DNA of 64,000 bases from Patagioenas fasciata. Its lineage: Eukaryota; Chordata; Aves; Columbiformes; Columbidae. The stretch covers positions 24,510,867 through 24,574,866 of the forward strand of contig NC_092525.1 of assembly GCF_037038585.1 (NCBI RefSeq). Reading direction: 5' to 3'. Under the pieces are notes generated by a model that searched no databases, was not told the origin of the DNA, and worked only from the letters and a program-made list of their open reading frames with translations. How positions within the stretch are numbered: the first letter of the stretch is position 1; the number at the start of each line of letters is the position of its first letter. The position numbers and the translations under genes are program-made. This document shows positions 52,771 through 62,983 of the stretch, piece after piece.

Positions 52771-52880
52771 AGATGTAAACTTACAGGAAAGGTAAAACTT
52801 CCCGTACTAGCTTACTAGCACAAACCGAAAGCTCTCCCGAGCGCAGCGCCGCCCACACGCCCAGCGCGACGGCACCGCCC

Positions 52881-52900
52881 GGGGGCCGGGCCGGGCCGGG
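52881..52900 (+). promoter_or_regulatory. RGS2: G-quadruplex-type GGGCC repeat at RGS2 promoter
   Basis: Four G-runs of three or more, each separated by CC, fit the G3+N1-7 quadruplex rule. The tract ends two bases before the TATA box. Folding on the + (non-template) strand is predicted, not shown. Confidence 0.6.
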
Positions 52901-52902
52901 CC

Positions 52903-52908
52903 TATAAG
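52903..52908 (+). promoter_or_regulatory. RGS2: TATA box of RGS2
   Basis: TATAAG lies 42 bp upstream of the ATG. Initiation 25-32 bp downstream would fall near 52930-52935, giving a very short 5'UTR of about 10-15 nt. Confidence 0.7.
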
Positions 52909-52944
52909 AGCGGGCGGCAGCGGCGGGGCGCAAGTTGGGGCGCG

Positions 52945-53057
52945 ATGCAGAGCGCACTGTTCTTAGCGCTGGAGCACAACAGCGGGCGTATGGAGCGGGG
53001 CGGCCGCCGCCGCAGCGAGGCGGAAGAGGCGGAGAAGGGCAGGATGAAGAGGACGAT
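52945..53057 (+). CDS. RGS2: RGS2 exon 1 coding part
   Basis: Encodes residues 1-37 plus two bases of codon 38; donor gtgagt at 53058. The start [16 protein letters not shown] aligns with human RGS2, but Met5 of the human protein is Leu here. M16 and M34 (human M33) are kept. The middle is unusually rich in Arg, Gly and Glu and GC-rich, diverging from the human sequence. Confidence 0.93.
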
Positions 53058-55362
53058 GTGAGTGTCGCCCCCAAAACGGGTGTAGAGCGGGGGGTCCGAG
53101 GCTGCAGCCCGCCGGGTTGCTCCAGGCTTCTGGCGGCAGAGCCGGGGGGCAGCGGGCTGGGCTGTCAGGGGGATCAGGGCTCCTACAGCTGTGTCTTGGC
53201 TAACAGTAGCCGCTGGCTAGCAGGCAAATATCTTGATTTAAGCGGGTGGAAAATAGTTTTCTTCCTCTCAGACAGATGCTTTGGGTGACTCTCTAGCCAC
53301 AGAACTGGCAAAGCAATGGCAAGAAAACTTTTGCAGCTTTTGCTAGGAAAGGGGCTGGTGTCTGAAGCTCTTGAAACTGTCATTTTAAACATGCTGCTGC
53401 TTCTTTGTTCCTCCAGTATTAAAGATTGGAAGACAAGACTGAGCTACTTTCTGCAGAACTCTTCCAATTCTACTAAAATGAAATCTAAGAAAGTGGGAAA
53501 ACACCGCACCTACTTTAGGTAAGTTATGAGAGAGAGATTTTGTTTAAATAACTCAAGTGTTCTACAAAAACAAAGCTTGAGCAATGGAGTCTAATGTTCT
53601 CCACCTCTTTATGCAGACCTTCCCCTGAAGAAGCCCAGCTGTGGTCAGAAGCCTTTGATGAACTTCTTGCTAATAAATGTAAGTTAGTCTTCAAAAAGTA
53701 ACATTCAAGAGCAAAGGGATGGTGAAGTTTATATGTCTGTAAGATTGCTTCCTTGCATGTCAGCATTGTACCTTTCCAATGTAAATAGCTCTGATTCTGG
53801 TCTTGAAAGTTGAGTGCTTTGAACTGTTTAAAGCCAAAATTCAGAGATGTATTCTTTGAAAAAAAAAAAAAAAAGTAAATTAATATTAAAACATCAAGAA
53901 TAGTTCATTGTAGTAGATTTTTTTTCTATAAACCTTGTGGCTAAAATCATACCTATTAGCTTGGCTTTGCTAATGTAAAAAGAGCATTTGTTCACTGAGC
54001 TCACTGCTTAACCAAAACTAATACATTCAAATAACTTGGGAAGGATTCTGCAACACAGTAGTTCAAAGATCTCAGGGCTTTACTGTAGCTCTACAAGAAA
54101 AAGCACTCAACAGCAGAGCAAAAAGACCAAGACATAATATTACCATTTGCTCTTTGAACTTGAGTCATCCTTTCCAATGCAAAAAATATTCCAGAAGTTT
54201 GCAGCATGGTCATAAATATTTACTCTAGTGTAAAGGTTAACACATGAGATCCCATCTACAGAGAGGGTGGGGGTTTTTTTCCAGTATATATTCAGGCATC
54301 ACAAAATGGAACATACCAGTTAGAAATGGCTTTCATTTTTTGAGTTTACCTAAAAATGACTAACTCAAAATGAAGCACATCAGGCTGTTAGAGTTAACTT
54401 GTTTGCATACATAAATATGGAAATTTTTTAATTGCTATGATATTCCTGAAAGAACCAGACCAGAGCTACAGTAAAACACTTTGGTAGAAACAAATGTGAC
54501 AAGTGGGTAAATTCAAAATTCCCCAAATAGTTAATTGATGTGTATTTTTTTCTTCTCTCTCCCTAGATGGTCTTGCTGCTTTCCGAGCTTTTCTGAAGTC
54601 TGAGTTCTGTGAGGAGAACATAGAGTTCTGGTTGGCCTGTGAGGACTTCAAGAAAACCAAGTCACCCCAGAAGCTGACATCAAAAGCAAAAAAAATCTAC
54701 AATGACTTCATTGAAAAAGAGGCTCCTAAAGAGGTAAAGGAAACTTATTGAAACATAAGTGCCCCATCCTATGAGTTCTTACTGCACTTATTTATTTCTC
54801 TGAATTCTCTTTAAGATACAGATGCCAAACTGCATTGTAGATATCTCACTATCTCTCTCTGAAACTCTCCCTAATGGCCTCTTCACCAAGCTGGAAACCA
54901 TCCCAAGCAGCATTTCAGAGTTTCCATCTTAACTGGTGAAAGTCAACACCTGCATTTAACACCTGTAACATAGGAGTTTGGCACAGAAGGGTTATATCTG
55001 AATTACTTCAGGTTTTGTATAGAAGAATTTTCTGAAAGGAAACTTCATTAATTTGACCCTGTAGTAGTAGGGCCTTGTCGTCTTTTACCTCTTCAGAAAT
55101 GTTATACTTGCTTGAGTTCAGTTCTCAGAAGTAATTAAATGTCCTTTTTTTTTTTTTTGTATTTCAGATAAACATAGACTTCCAAACCAAGAACATGATT
55201 GCACAGAACATTCAAGAAGCCACACATACGTGCTTCAGTGCAGCCCAGAAGAGAGTTTACAGCTTAATGGAGAATAACTCATACCCACGGTTTTTGGAAT
55301 CTGAGTTCTATCAGGAGCTGTGCAAGAAGACACCCGTCACCAGAGCAGCCCAGGGGACATGA
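52945..55362 (+). CDS. RGS2: RGS2, regulator of G-protein signalling 2 (whole spliced CDS)
   Basis: Spliced CDS of five exons: 52945-53057, 53417-53518, 53617-53678, 54567-54733 and 55168-55362. It totals 639 nt, encoding 212 residues plus TGA (human RGS2 is 211). All borders are GT/AG and in frame. The N-terminus has the amphipathic membrane-targeting helix ([18 protein letters not shown], from M34), then an RGS box at about residues 79-197. Known role: a Gq-selective GTPase-activating protein that limits Gq/11 signalling and, via its N-terminus, adenylyl cyclase. In mammals it matters for vascular tone. The three residues that give RGS2 its Gq preference (C106, N184, E191 in human) are present as C107, N185 and E192. 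E109 and N110 in ENIEFW, N150 in INID and S186/R189 complete the G-alpha contact surface. The ATG has a purine at -3. Confidence 0.97.
53058..53416 (+). other. RGS2: RGS2 intron 1
   Basis: A 359-bp intron. Its 5' part is still in the CpG-rich block. A frame continues from exon 1 into it but loses homology to RGS2 at the donor. Confidence 0.9.
53417..53518 (+). CDS. RGS2: RGS2 exon 2
   Basis: 102 bp encoding the rest of the amphipathic helix ([16 protein letters not shown]) and a basic linker ([11 protein letters not shown]). Acceptor ctccag ends at 53416; donor gtaagt at 53519. The basic linker corresponds to the lysine-rich stretch of mammalian RGS2. Confidence 0.95.
53617..53678 (+). CDS. 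RGS2: RGS2 exon 3
   Basis: 62 bp encoding [20 protein letters not shown], identical to human RGS2 except for one residue (S to N). Acceptor atgcag ends at 53616; donor gtaagt at 53679. The upstream intron is only 98 bp. Confidence 0.97.
53679..54566 (+). other. RGS2: RGS2 intron 3
   Basis: An 888-bp AT-rich intron with an A-run near 53859-53874. No other exon is seen. Confidence 0.9.
54567..54733 (+). CDS. RGS2: RGS2 exon 4 (RGS box core)
   Basis: 167 bp encoding Y93 (split) to E148 with [20 protein letters not shown]. Cys107 in this motif is the RGS2-specific replacement for the Ser found in most RGS proteins. Acceptor ctccctag ends at 54566; donor gtaaag at 54734. Confidence 0.97.
54734..55167 (+). 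other. RGS2: RGS2 intron 4
   Basis: A 434-bp intron ending in a T-run that serves as the polypyrimidine tract of the last exon. No other exon is seen. Confidence 0.9.
55168..55362 (+). CDS. RGS2: RGS2 exon 5 coding part (terminal)
   Basis: Encodes residues 149-212 and ends at TGA 55360-55362. A long T-run precedes the acceptor (atttcag ending at 55167). It has [20 protein letters not shown], with the RGS2-specific N185 and E192. The extreme C-terminus ([13 protein letters not shown]) differs from mammals, where this tail is also variable. Confidence 0.97.
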   Translation: MNIDFQTKNMIAQNIQEATHTCFSAAQKRVYSLMENNSYPRFLESEFYQELCKKTPVTRAAQGT

Positions 55363-56150
55363 GCAATGGAGAAGAGCAAAGAGAAGCCTCTCAGCTAGTG
55401 AGAAAGCAAGCCATGGCAGCATCCTGACCTGAAGGACTGAGATACCAAGTGCTTGGTCTGTTTGCCACAGTGCAAGGACAAATACTGATTCTGGCGCAAA
55501 GCTGATAGCAAGAGCGATGCTGCTGGAGGGCACTCAGAGGGGACGGCAGCGTTCTGCCAGCCAGCCGCTGGCAACACGCTTCCCTGGAGTGCTGCAGTGA
55601 AAGATGACTCCATGCTTTAGACCAAACAATATGGTATAGGCGTCCTCCTGTCACGGCTGAGGTGGGATGCAGCAGGTCAGAACAGAGCTGCCTTGTCAAC
55701 AGAAGCTGCTCTGTGCAGTGCTGACAACTTGAGTGGCTGGTTGCATATTTATTTTTCCTAAACATCAGTGTTGCCCTTGTCAGTCACTTGGTGCATTCAC
55801 ACTGGTTCTGTATGCTGCCTCCAGCTGCAAAGAGATGTGTTGGTTTTCTGTGCAACTTGTGCTGCACAGTGCTGTTACTGTCTGCAAAGGGAGGAAGAGG
55901 CAGAACTCAGTTTCCAGAGGAACAGGTTCTGCAACTGAAGTGTGCAGGGCTGGGTTGTGTCAGCAGGGCTGCACAAGGCCAGACCGAGGGCGAAACTTGG
56001 CCAAGACAAACAGGAGTTGTATAGTATTATATTTATATAATGATTATGATTGTGTTGAATGCTGCAATAATGTCATAATTCTGTCTTGAGGACAGCAAGC
56101 TTCAGTGAAGTCTATCATTGTTTTTAATAAACTATTTTGATACAAAGCTG
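55363..56150 (+). other. RGS2: RGS2 3'UTR
   Basis: About 790 nt between the stop codon and the polyadenylation region. It carries ATTTA motifs at 55747-55751 (TATTTATTTTT context) and 56031-56035. This fits the short-lived, inducible nature of RGS2 mRNA known in mammals. Frames within it are non-coding shadows. Confidence 0.8.
56126..56131 (+). terminator. RGS2: RGS2 polyadenylation signal AATAAA
   Basis: Canonical AATAAA followed 20-30 bp later by T/G-rich sequence (gcctttgtttctt), so cleavage is expected near 56145-56155. Another AATAAA at 56276-56281 could serve as a distal site. Confidence 0.8.
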
Positions 56151-56159
56151 CCTTTGTTT

Positions 56160-58200
56160 CTTAACTAGTTTTGTACACACAGACATATACCATCTGGCAT
56201 TGAACTCCGGAGTCCTGGGACTGCATGTCCTGGGTGTGATCATAACAGGGCTAATTTTAAAGCAGGTACAGACAGAATAAAGATCCTCAGAACTTGAAAA
56301 CGTAACAGACAAGACATATTCCATCACATCCTCTGTCATAACCATGTCCCCATGAAATCACACTTGTAAGTGCAAGGCACATATATGGCTACACGTGATG
56401 ACAGATCAAGTAGAAAAGCAGCGGTACTGCTGCAGGAGACCATACAGTCACCAGCAGTACAGTAGTGGCACAGTTTCTACTGTTTCAAGTAGGGCTCAGG
56501 AGGTCTTTAGTATGACATCAGGCTGTAAAACCCGTGCAAAGACAGTAGAGGTAAGACTACAAAGAGAACATTTGACTCCCTGCTAGGTGAGTGCTTCTTG
56601 GGGAGAAAGTCACTGGCCATCATTACTACATGTAATTTTTTTTGTTTTAACTAACATCCAAAACCAGAACTTCCAAAAACAATCCCTAATGTGTTAGTTT
56701 TGTGACTTGTCTGAATTCTAGTTCTGTTCAGGTGCTGGCTCCAGCTATTTTAGCTCCATTTCTCAGGTCAGCTTTAATTGTTTAGTTCACATATAGCCAC
56801 AGCAGTCACTTCTGTAATGGTCCACTCCTCCAAGCATCAAGACAATTCCAACTATAGTCTTTGTCACTTCAGTTACTAATCCAAAACCGCTCAAAAGCAA
56901 CTAGTTAGTGCATTATATACCTATTGCAGGATACACAGCAGTGTGTACATACAAACAGATGTGTATATCTATTATAATGTCTCTATACATGGAAAAAAAG
57001 AAATTTGGTACAGTCCCTGCTTTGATATAGCCCCACTTCTGGGACTGTGAGAGCTCACACTCATACAGCTAAGTTTGCTGATCAGCTAAGTCCCTATTAA
57101 AACAAGTGCAAAAGACACCTCAGCCCAACAATTTACTACAACAGAAAAAGCTTGGTTTTGTTTATGTGTGGGGTTGGTTTGTTTGTTTATTTGTTTGTTT
57201 GTTTTGGTGTTTTGTTTTGTTTTGTTTTCTCTCTAACCAGGAAAACTCAATTTGGGTTAATAATTGCTTTTGTAATCTAAATAACCAAAATAATTTGAAG
57301 AGCATTAAAATAGCCAGAACTATACCTACTAATGACTTGGAGCCAAGGCAGGAATGATTCCATGAAGCTTCACTAGCTTCAAAGATGCATTGATCTGTGC
57401 CAATTCAGGATGTGGTAATTAATGACTGCTGGTGTCTGGTTTCAGGGAAAGAAACATTTCTACTTTCAGCAGGTGCCAGAACTACTTATAGCACAGTATG
57501 TAGTTCAGAGGGGAAATTAGGTGGGGCTGTTAGGCAGAGCATCACTGCTTGAGGGCTGTTCTTGTATACTTTCAAGGTTCAGATCATAAACATTGGTCTT
57601 GAGGAAGGCTGTGGAGACAGCTCTGTAGCTTCCACAGAGGGTGCCAAGGCAGCAGCAAACAACCCAAACCATGCTGAATCTCTGGCACGACCTGTGTGCA
57701 GCATCTGAGAGCCCCAGGTTCAAGGCTAAGCTTTGCAGCAAAACAGCTTGGTATATCAAGAGCAAAAAAAAAGAAAAAAGATCTTTAGTAAAATACAACA
57801 CATCTGTGTACACAACATTCCTTCCAATTACTTTTCCAGTTTTTGATAAGAACCCTGTTTGCTGAACTCCAGGGGTGTCACCACAGAAAAGGGGCACTAC
57901 AGGCACATCAGGAGTGCTGCAAACCTTGAAAGATTGCTGTGAACATTTCCTGAAGGAATAGAAACCCACCAATTGCTTTCAGAGATAATGGTTTGATACT
58001 CTGGGCAGCCTTGTGCCTGCAGGTAAAATTGATACTCTGGTGTCTGTATCCAGTGGCAACAGATAATAAACAGCTTGCTACTCCACAGCCCAGCTGAATA
58101 GCTCAAGTCATGGAGAAAAACCTGGAGTATCCCTAGTATTTTCCCAAACCAGAACTTAATGGAAAGACTATGCAGTCATTTTAAAAAATAAGATATCTAA
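56160..58200. other. Region downstream of RGS2, no recognised gene
   Basis: AT-rich, with a TTTG simple tract at 57172-57229. The 151-codon minus-strand frame at 57517-57972 has no recognisable motif or splice context, so I treat it as chance. Confidence 0.5.
57172..57229 (+). repeat. (TTTG)n/(TTTTG)n simple repeat
   Basis: Pure T/G tract of TTTG then TTTTG units. Confidence 0.85.
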
Positions 58201-58219
58201 CTTTTTAAGTCATACTCAC

Positions 58220-58369
58220 AATTTTGAGAAACAAAGTAATGAGTTTCAACTGTCTGGATCCTGCCACAGCTTCTTTTATTTTTTAATGGCTTGCACTGGC
58301 ACTGAAGCACAGGGCAATCCAAAGGGGAGTCCTCCATGCTATCAAGAAGGCAACATCTAAACCAATCTC
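58220..58369 (-). other. Exon-like segment, unidentified
   Basis: On the minus strand, 150 bp are bounded by a pyrimidine-rich acceptor (ttgtattttag) and a near-consensus donor (gtgagtatg). One frame stays open throughout (starting DWFRCCLLDSMEDSP) and is Cys-rich. Another frame stays open for 28 codons, so the reading frame is not certain. I recognise no family. It may be a real exon, a non-coding RNA exon or chance. Confidence 0.25.
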
Positions 58370-58780
58370 CTAAAATACAACACAAAAGCAGCTGACTCTT
58401 GGCAAGTGCCCTCTGGCCCAGAGGCTGGAGAGGATCTCTGAGAACAGGGTGAGCTCAATAGCAATGCTGACTCACCACTCCAGTCCAATGGGAAAGCAAC
58501 TCCACTCAGTAAACAAATGGCAATACAGTGCTCTTGCTTCGTGTATTTATGTATTGCAGCTGAAAAATGTACCGAGACTATAAACAAAATCTACATTTCC
58601 ACTTGAAATCCCAGACCTCTGTTAGGAGAAGGAGACACTAATTAAGGGCTTTATAGGCACACATATATGTGTGTAGAAGGGCTACTTGGATGAGACTATA
58701 ACTTGGCAACTTGCATAGAGCAGAAAAGTGACCTTTAGAAGAGGCTTTGGGATCTTAATGTATTCTCTTTTTTTTTCTTA

Positions 58781-59021
58781 CCAAATTTGACTTACTGTGA
58801 TTCAACACAGAAAAATTGTTCGGAACCTGGGACAGTATCCTAAATTCATCTTCCTTCAGATGGCAAAACATTAACCATGACTTCTCTTCATCCCACCAGC
58901 ACAGCAATACCTCACATCCCTCCTGGTTCACACACACCAGGAACAAGCCCCCAGGCAAGGCCACTACATCAACCCAAGGTCCATTCCAGAGACAAACCAA
59001 AAACAGGGCTGGTGACAAACA
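58781..59021 (-). other. Exon-like segment, unidentified
   Basis: On the minus strand, about 80 codons are open, ending at a good donor (TTG|gtaaga) and starting after a weak acceptor (gtagcag). The peptide includes VDVVALPGGLFLVCVNQEG and LLCWWDEEKSW, which look more protein-like than the surroundings. No family is recognised. It lies about 410 bp upstream (minus sense) of the other exon-like segment. Confidence 0.25.
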
Positions 59022-62000
59022 TACCTGCTACATAGACACCTGGTCCATCCAGGAGAGAGAACTAGATGTGAGTCCTGGATGATGGGCAGCATGTGTGAGT
59101 GGGGACTCAGGTGGGGCTGCTCAGGGCAATTAAAACATGAAGGAGCCCTTTTCTGAGGATCACTGTGTCATCCATATGAGCCTGTCAGCTCATGACCCCA
59201 AAGCAGTGTGAATTTTTGAAGAGGATCTGCAGTTGGATTTGAAGTGAACACGCTCAACAATTAACCTTGGACAGTTCTGTAGATGTGCTAATTGGCATTT
59301 CCCTGTGCACTGTCACTGGGAAGTGATGGCTGGCCTGCACAGAAATCCGGGGAAAATAGTCCTATGTTTATCCTACAGAGGAGTTTAAAGTGAGTCCTTT
59401 GGCAATCTTTCATAAAAATAATTATTTAGATCAGAGTTTCTGACAGCTACAACATACCCATAACCAGCAATTAAATTATGTTCTATTAAAATATTAAATA
59501 TTCCATTCAAGATAATCTGATTGACAGAAATGAGTGGTTTTGTTCCCCAGACAGTTTTCCCACTTGGGATCTCATGGAATAAGTTGTGTTTCTGCATTAC
59601 AGCTTTAGATCAGGGAGCAGCTCCATGGCTTCTTGGATGGGAGCCTGACTTCGGATTTTCAGGTGATGTGGTACTAACCTGGTATTTATAGAGCTCAGAA
59701 AGTCAGCTGTTTGATATGGAAAAGGCATTCAGGAGCTGTTTGTTGAGGTGGTGTGTTCCTTTGTCTTCATGGATGCCCAAGGGAAATTGAAACACCAGGA
59801 GCAGCTGCACTAGCACCCTGCTGTTCCAGCTGTTGCTTTTAAAGGCCGACAGAATTAACCCTTTCACTGGGACCAGCTGGAGCTGATGGGGCTGAGCTGG
59901 GTGGAGCATGGGTCCGCTGTCCCGTGGCAATCACAGCTGTAGCGTGTGCAGATGTCGGAGGCTTCCCCTGCTCTCAGCAGGCTCCGTACTGCATCAGAGA
60001 CATGATCTGTCGTGTGTGGCTGCCCTCCCTGGCGTCCGCCCAGCCCCAATACGTCTGTTTGCAAAGCTGAGCTGTCTCCTGACTTGGCTGCGGTTGGTTC
60101 CTGCTGTTTACTTTGCCTGATACCCGCTGTGGGCTGGGACCAGGCATCCGAGCAAAGGAAGGCAGGAGGGCCAGGTGGGCTAGGACTCTTCCTGCTGCCT
60201 TCAGTGCTGTCAGCAAACTGAAACCTCACTTTTGCCTTTTGTCCTGCCTGCAGGCTGCTGGGTTTTGGAGCAGAGTCCTTCTGTTTTCAAAAGAGGTCAG
60301 CTCACTTGTCAGCAGCAGCAGCCCTTCGAGATGAAAATGCCAGATAAATATGCAGTGTAAATGGATCAAAGTTGAAAGCTGAGGAAAAGACCAGCCATGA
60401 CCTTAGCATCATATAGTCACAGGTCTTTATGGAGGGCAGGATAGAATGACAGAGTTGCATGATCCCACTGGCTGCATTTTTATGATGCTATGGAAATCAT
60501 ACTTGTTTCAAGAGGTTAATGCCTGTATGAACACACAGAGAGCTATTGAAAATGTACAGAATTTTCCCAATAAAGCCTCTTGGTGCCATCTTTTTAGAGG
60601 AAAAAACAAGGTGCTCTACAGAGCTGGCTGTGGGAAGGTGTTGGGTTTTCCTAACACAAAGGGACAAAATTGATTTTCAGATGAAATTCTGACAACTAGG
60701 GCCAAATCTGTCATTTTGAGGAACTCAATAAGCTGAGTGTCAGCTCAGCATCTGTACAGCTCTTTCCATAATCCAGTGAGGAAGGAACAGTGGATGTGTC
60801 TTTTGCGAGCACTAAGGCAACAATACACCACCTTGCCCTCTCCATTTACCTGCAACTAACATTTGCTACCTGCTCATTTGGCTCAGCGATCACAGTGCTT
60901 TATCAATGCCGAGAAGCTCAAATTCTTGGCAGTTACTTGCCATAGTCTGGAAAATGAAGTGTTCCCAACACGTGGAAGAGTCCATATGGCAGAGCTTTTT
61001 TTCAGAGCAATTTCCCAAGGATTCAGAGGCCTCTGCAGGTCTCGTGCTAGGTTAAGTGTGCTCCGTGCCTCGGAGATGCCTGGGTCGGGGGGAGGTCTGT
61101 TGATGCTGTAAAACAACATCATGGCTTGTGATAATTAAGCTCTGGAGCAACACAGTCTGTCAATGGGCAGATTTGGAAAGAGGTAGATACAAGTGTGAGA
61201 ACAGTGCTTGGCACTGGCCTTCATATCTCCTTTGAAAACTGGGTGGTAGGACAGTCCCCTGCTAAACTGAGCTTCCCTCAGCCACGAAGACCCTCCTGCC
61301 ACTGGCAGGGATCACTGAGCACAGGTCTTCACACTGTGCCTTAGGAAGTTCACATCCAGACCAGAGCAGTGGACTTTGGACATTAAATACTTAGGAGACA
61401 AACAGATCATCTTCCTGGAGATCAACATTTAAGCTAAGTGTTTAGATACAAACTCTGAAATGGCTTGAAGACCATCAGCCCTTGCTTCTAGCCAACAAGC
61501 CTTCTCCTTTTCACTTCCCGCATTCAAGTGTTTCATTCCCACAATCTAAAACCTTACACTTGCATAATATTGTCTTGAAGCTGTTTAGTTGTGAGGAAAT
61601 AGAGAATACGCAGTTTTTTTGAAGTGTGTTTTGAAACACAAACACACTTGTAAACCATTCTCCTTTTGTATGTTTCCTTACAAAACCAAAAAATAACAAT
61701 GGCATAAAAAAAGCTGTACTCTGGACTAAGTAGTCTTTGCAGACTGAAAGGTCACTTGTGTCTTGACGTGCTCATGTACTATAACTTCTAGAAAAGGTAC
61801 CTACTCCCGCCCACACAAAAACTTTAGCAAATCTCTTCGTACATTGTGGGGAAACCTCCTGTAAGTGGCTCCTAACTACCTTCCCTTTTCGTGGCTGAAA
61901 TCAGAAAAAATAAATATTTTAATCAGCTCTACTGGTCACCATAAAACTGTTGTTAGTTATTCTCTTTCAGCAGTTTCTCTTGTGTGAAGAAACCAAACAT

Positions 62001-62280
62001 TTATCAGGGCAGCAAACTAACAACAATGCCTAGTATTGAAAGGAGCACTTAGCAACAACCACACAGGCTGTACCCCAGGTCCCAGCTAATGCACCTGCCC
62101 TGCAATTTTCATGTCATATTTAACCCAGAGTAATTATTATGTAAAACCTAGTTGAGCAAAGTTTTGGGTTGGTTGTTTTGTTTTTTTTTTCACACCGTCC
62201 AGCAAAATGTTGGATCTGGTGTCAAATAATCTCAGTACACTGCTGAATTTGTGCTCTCAGGAGTGCTAAGAGTTTATAGA
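59022..62280. other. Region with no recognised gene
   Basis: Moderately GC-rich patches at 59850-60340 and 61020-61110 hold open frames on both strands, with no family motif and no consistent exon chain. Confidence 0.4.
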
Positions 62281-62311
62281 GTGAGAATGAGCTCAGTGAG
62301 AGGTTGGTACC

Positions 62312-62418
62312 ACACAGGTAACCACCAGACCTGCAGCCGGGGGTACTTGCAGACCTTCTCTAATGTCTTCCACGCAAGGGGCTTTACATCCGTCAGCAGG
62401 TTAATCACCACCGTCTCG
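62312..62418 (-). other. Exon-like segment, unidentified
   Basis: On the minus strand, an acceptor (ttctttatcacag) is followed by an open frame SETVVINLLTDVKPLAWKTL continuing EKVCKYPRLQ. A possible donor follows CAG|gtctgg, though it is not strong. Codon choice is GC-rich against an AT-rich background. I could not assign the peptide to any family. Confidence 0.3.
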
Positions 62419-62983
62419 CTCTGTGATAAAGAAGGGGAAACCAAATTGCTGGTTAGTTTAGTGACATATTAAGAAACAAAATGGTATATTAGGAAATATT
62501 AAATAGAGATCTTCATATTTGTGCAAAGCAATTATACCAATTAGAGATTCCAGAAGACCTCAGCTAATGCGGTATAACAGAAATAGCAAAGCAGGGAGTG
62601 TGCCTATAATTGGGTTGTAATAGCCAGCTCCCAAAAGTAGCACCTAGAAACTTAGAAACCTTAGAGTAAGGTGAGTCTCTCTGAAACACCAGTATGCTTT
62701 CAGAACAGCAGTATGACTCCAGCTCAGCAGTCTGGCATGAAGAGTAGTGCCCTTGGCATTGGAAGTGGCTTTCCTAGAGAAGACAGGGCATTTATGTCAA
62801 GGCAGACATGTGGCAGGCAGTAGGGTCGAAGCAGGATGTTGTACAGGGACTGGATGGCCACTAGAGAAGGAAAAAAATCTGTCAAGTATTTGCTTGAGCC
62901 CCATGAATCACCACTGAGTGAAGGTTTCAGCGGCAGGCTCAGTATGGAACAGTCATTCCCTGTTTGAACATGAGCAGGTTCAA

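Larger units (their letters stand above)
52820..53170 (+). promoter_or_regulatory. RGS2: CpG-rich promoter block of RGS2
   Basis: An abrupt rise in G+C and CpG around the TATA box, exon 1 and the start of intron 1, against an AT-rich background. It includes GC-box-like sequence (gccgcccacacgccc, about 52848-52862). CpG-island promoters are normal for RGS2 in vertebrates; the boundaries are estimated by eye. Confidence 0.75.

Noticed and set aside
52781-53074. Minus-strand 97-codon frame across the RGS2 promoter
   Set aside because: Shadow of GC-rich promoter and exon 1; Ala/Arg/Pro/Ser composition only.
52935-53288. Plus-strand 117-codon frame overlapping RGS2 exon 1
   Set aside because: Out of frame with RGS2 and explained by few stop codons in CpG-rich DNA.
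57517-57972. 151-codon minus-strand frame
   Set aside because: No motif, no plausible splice or promoter context, and length not surprising for 64 kb; treated as chance.
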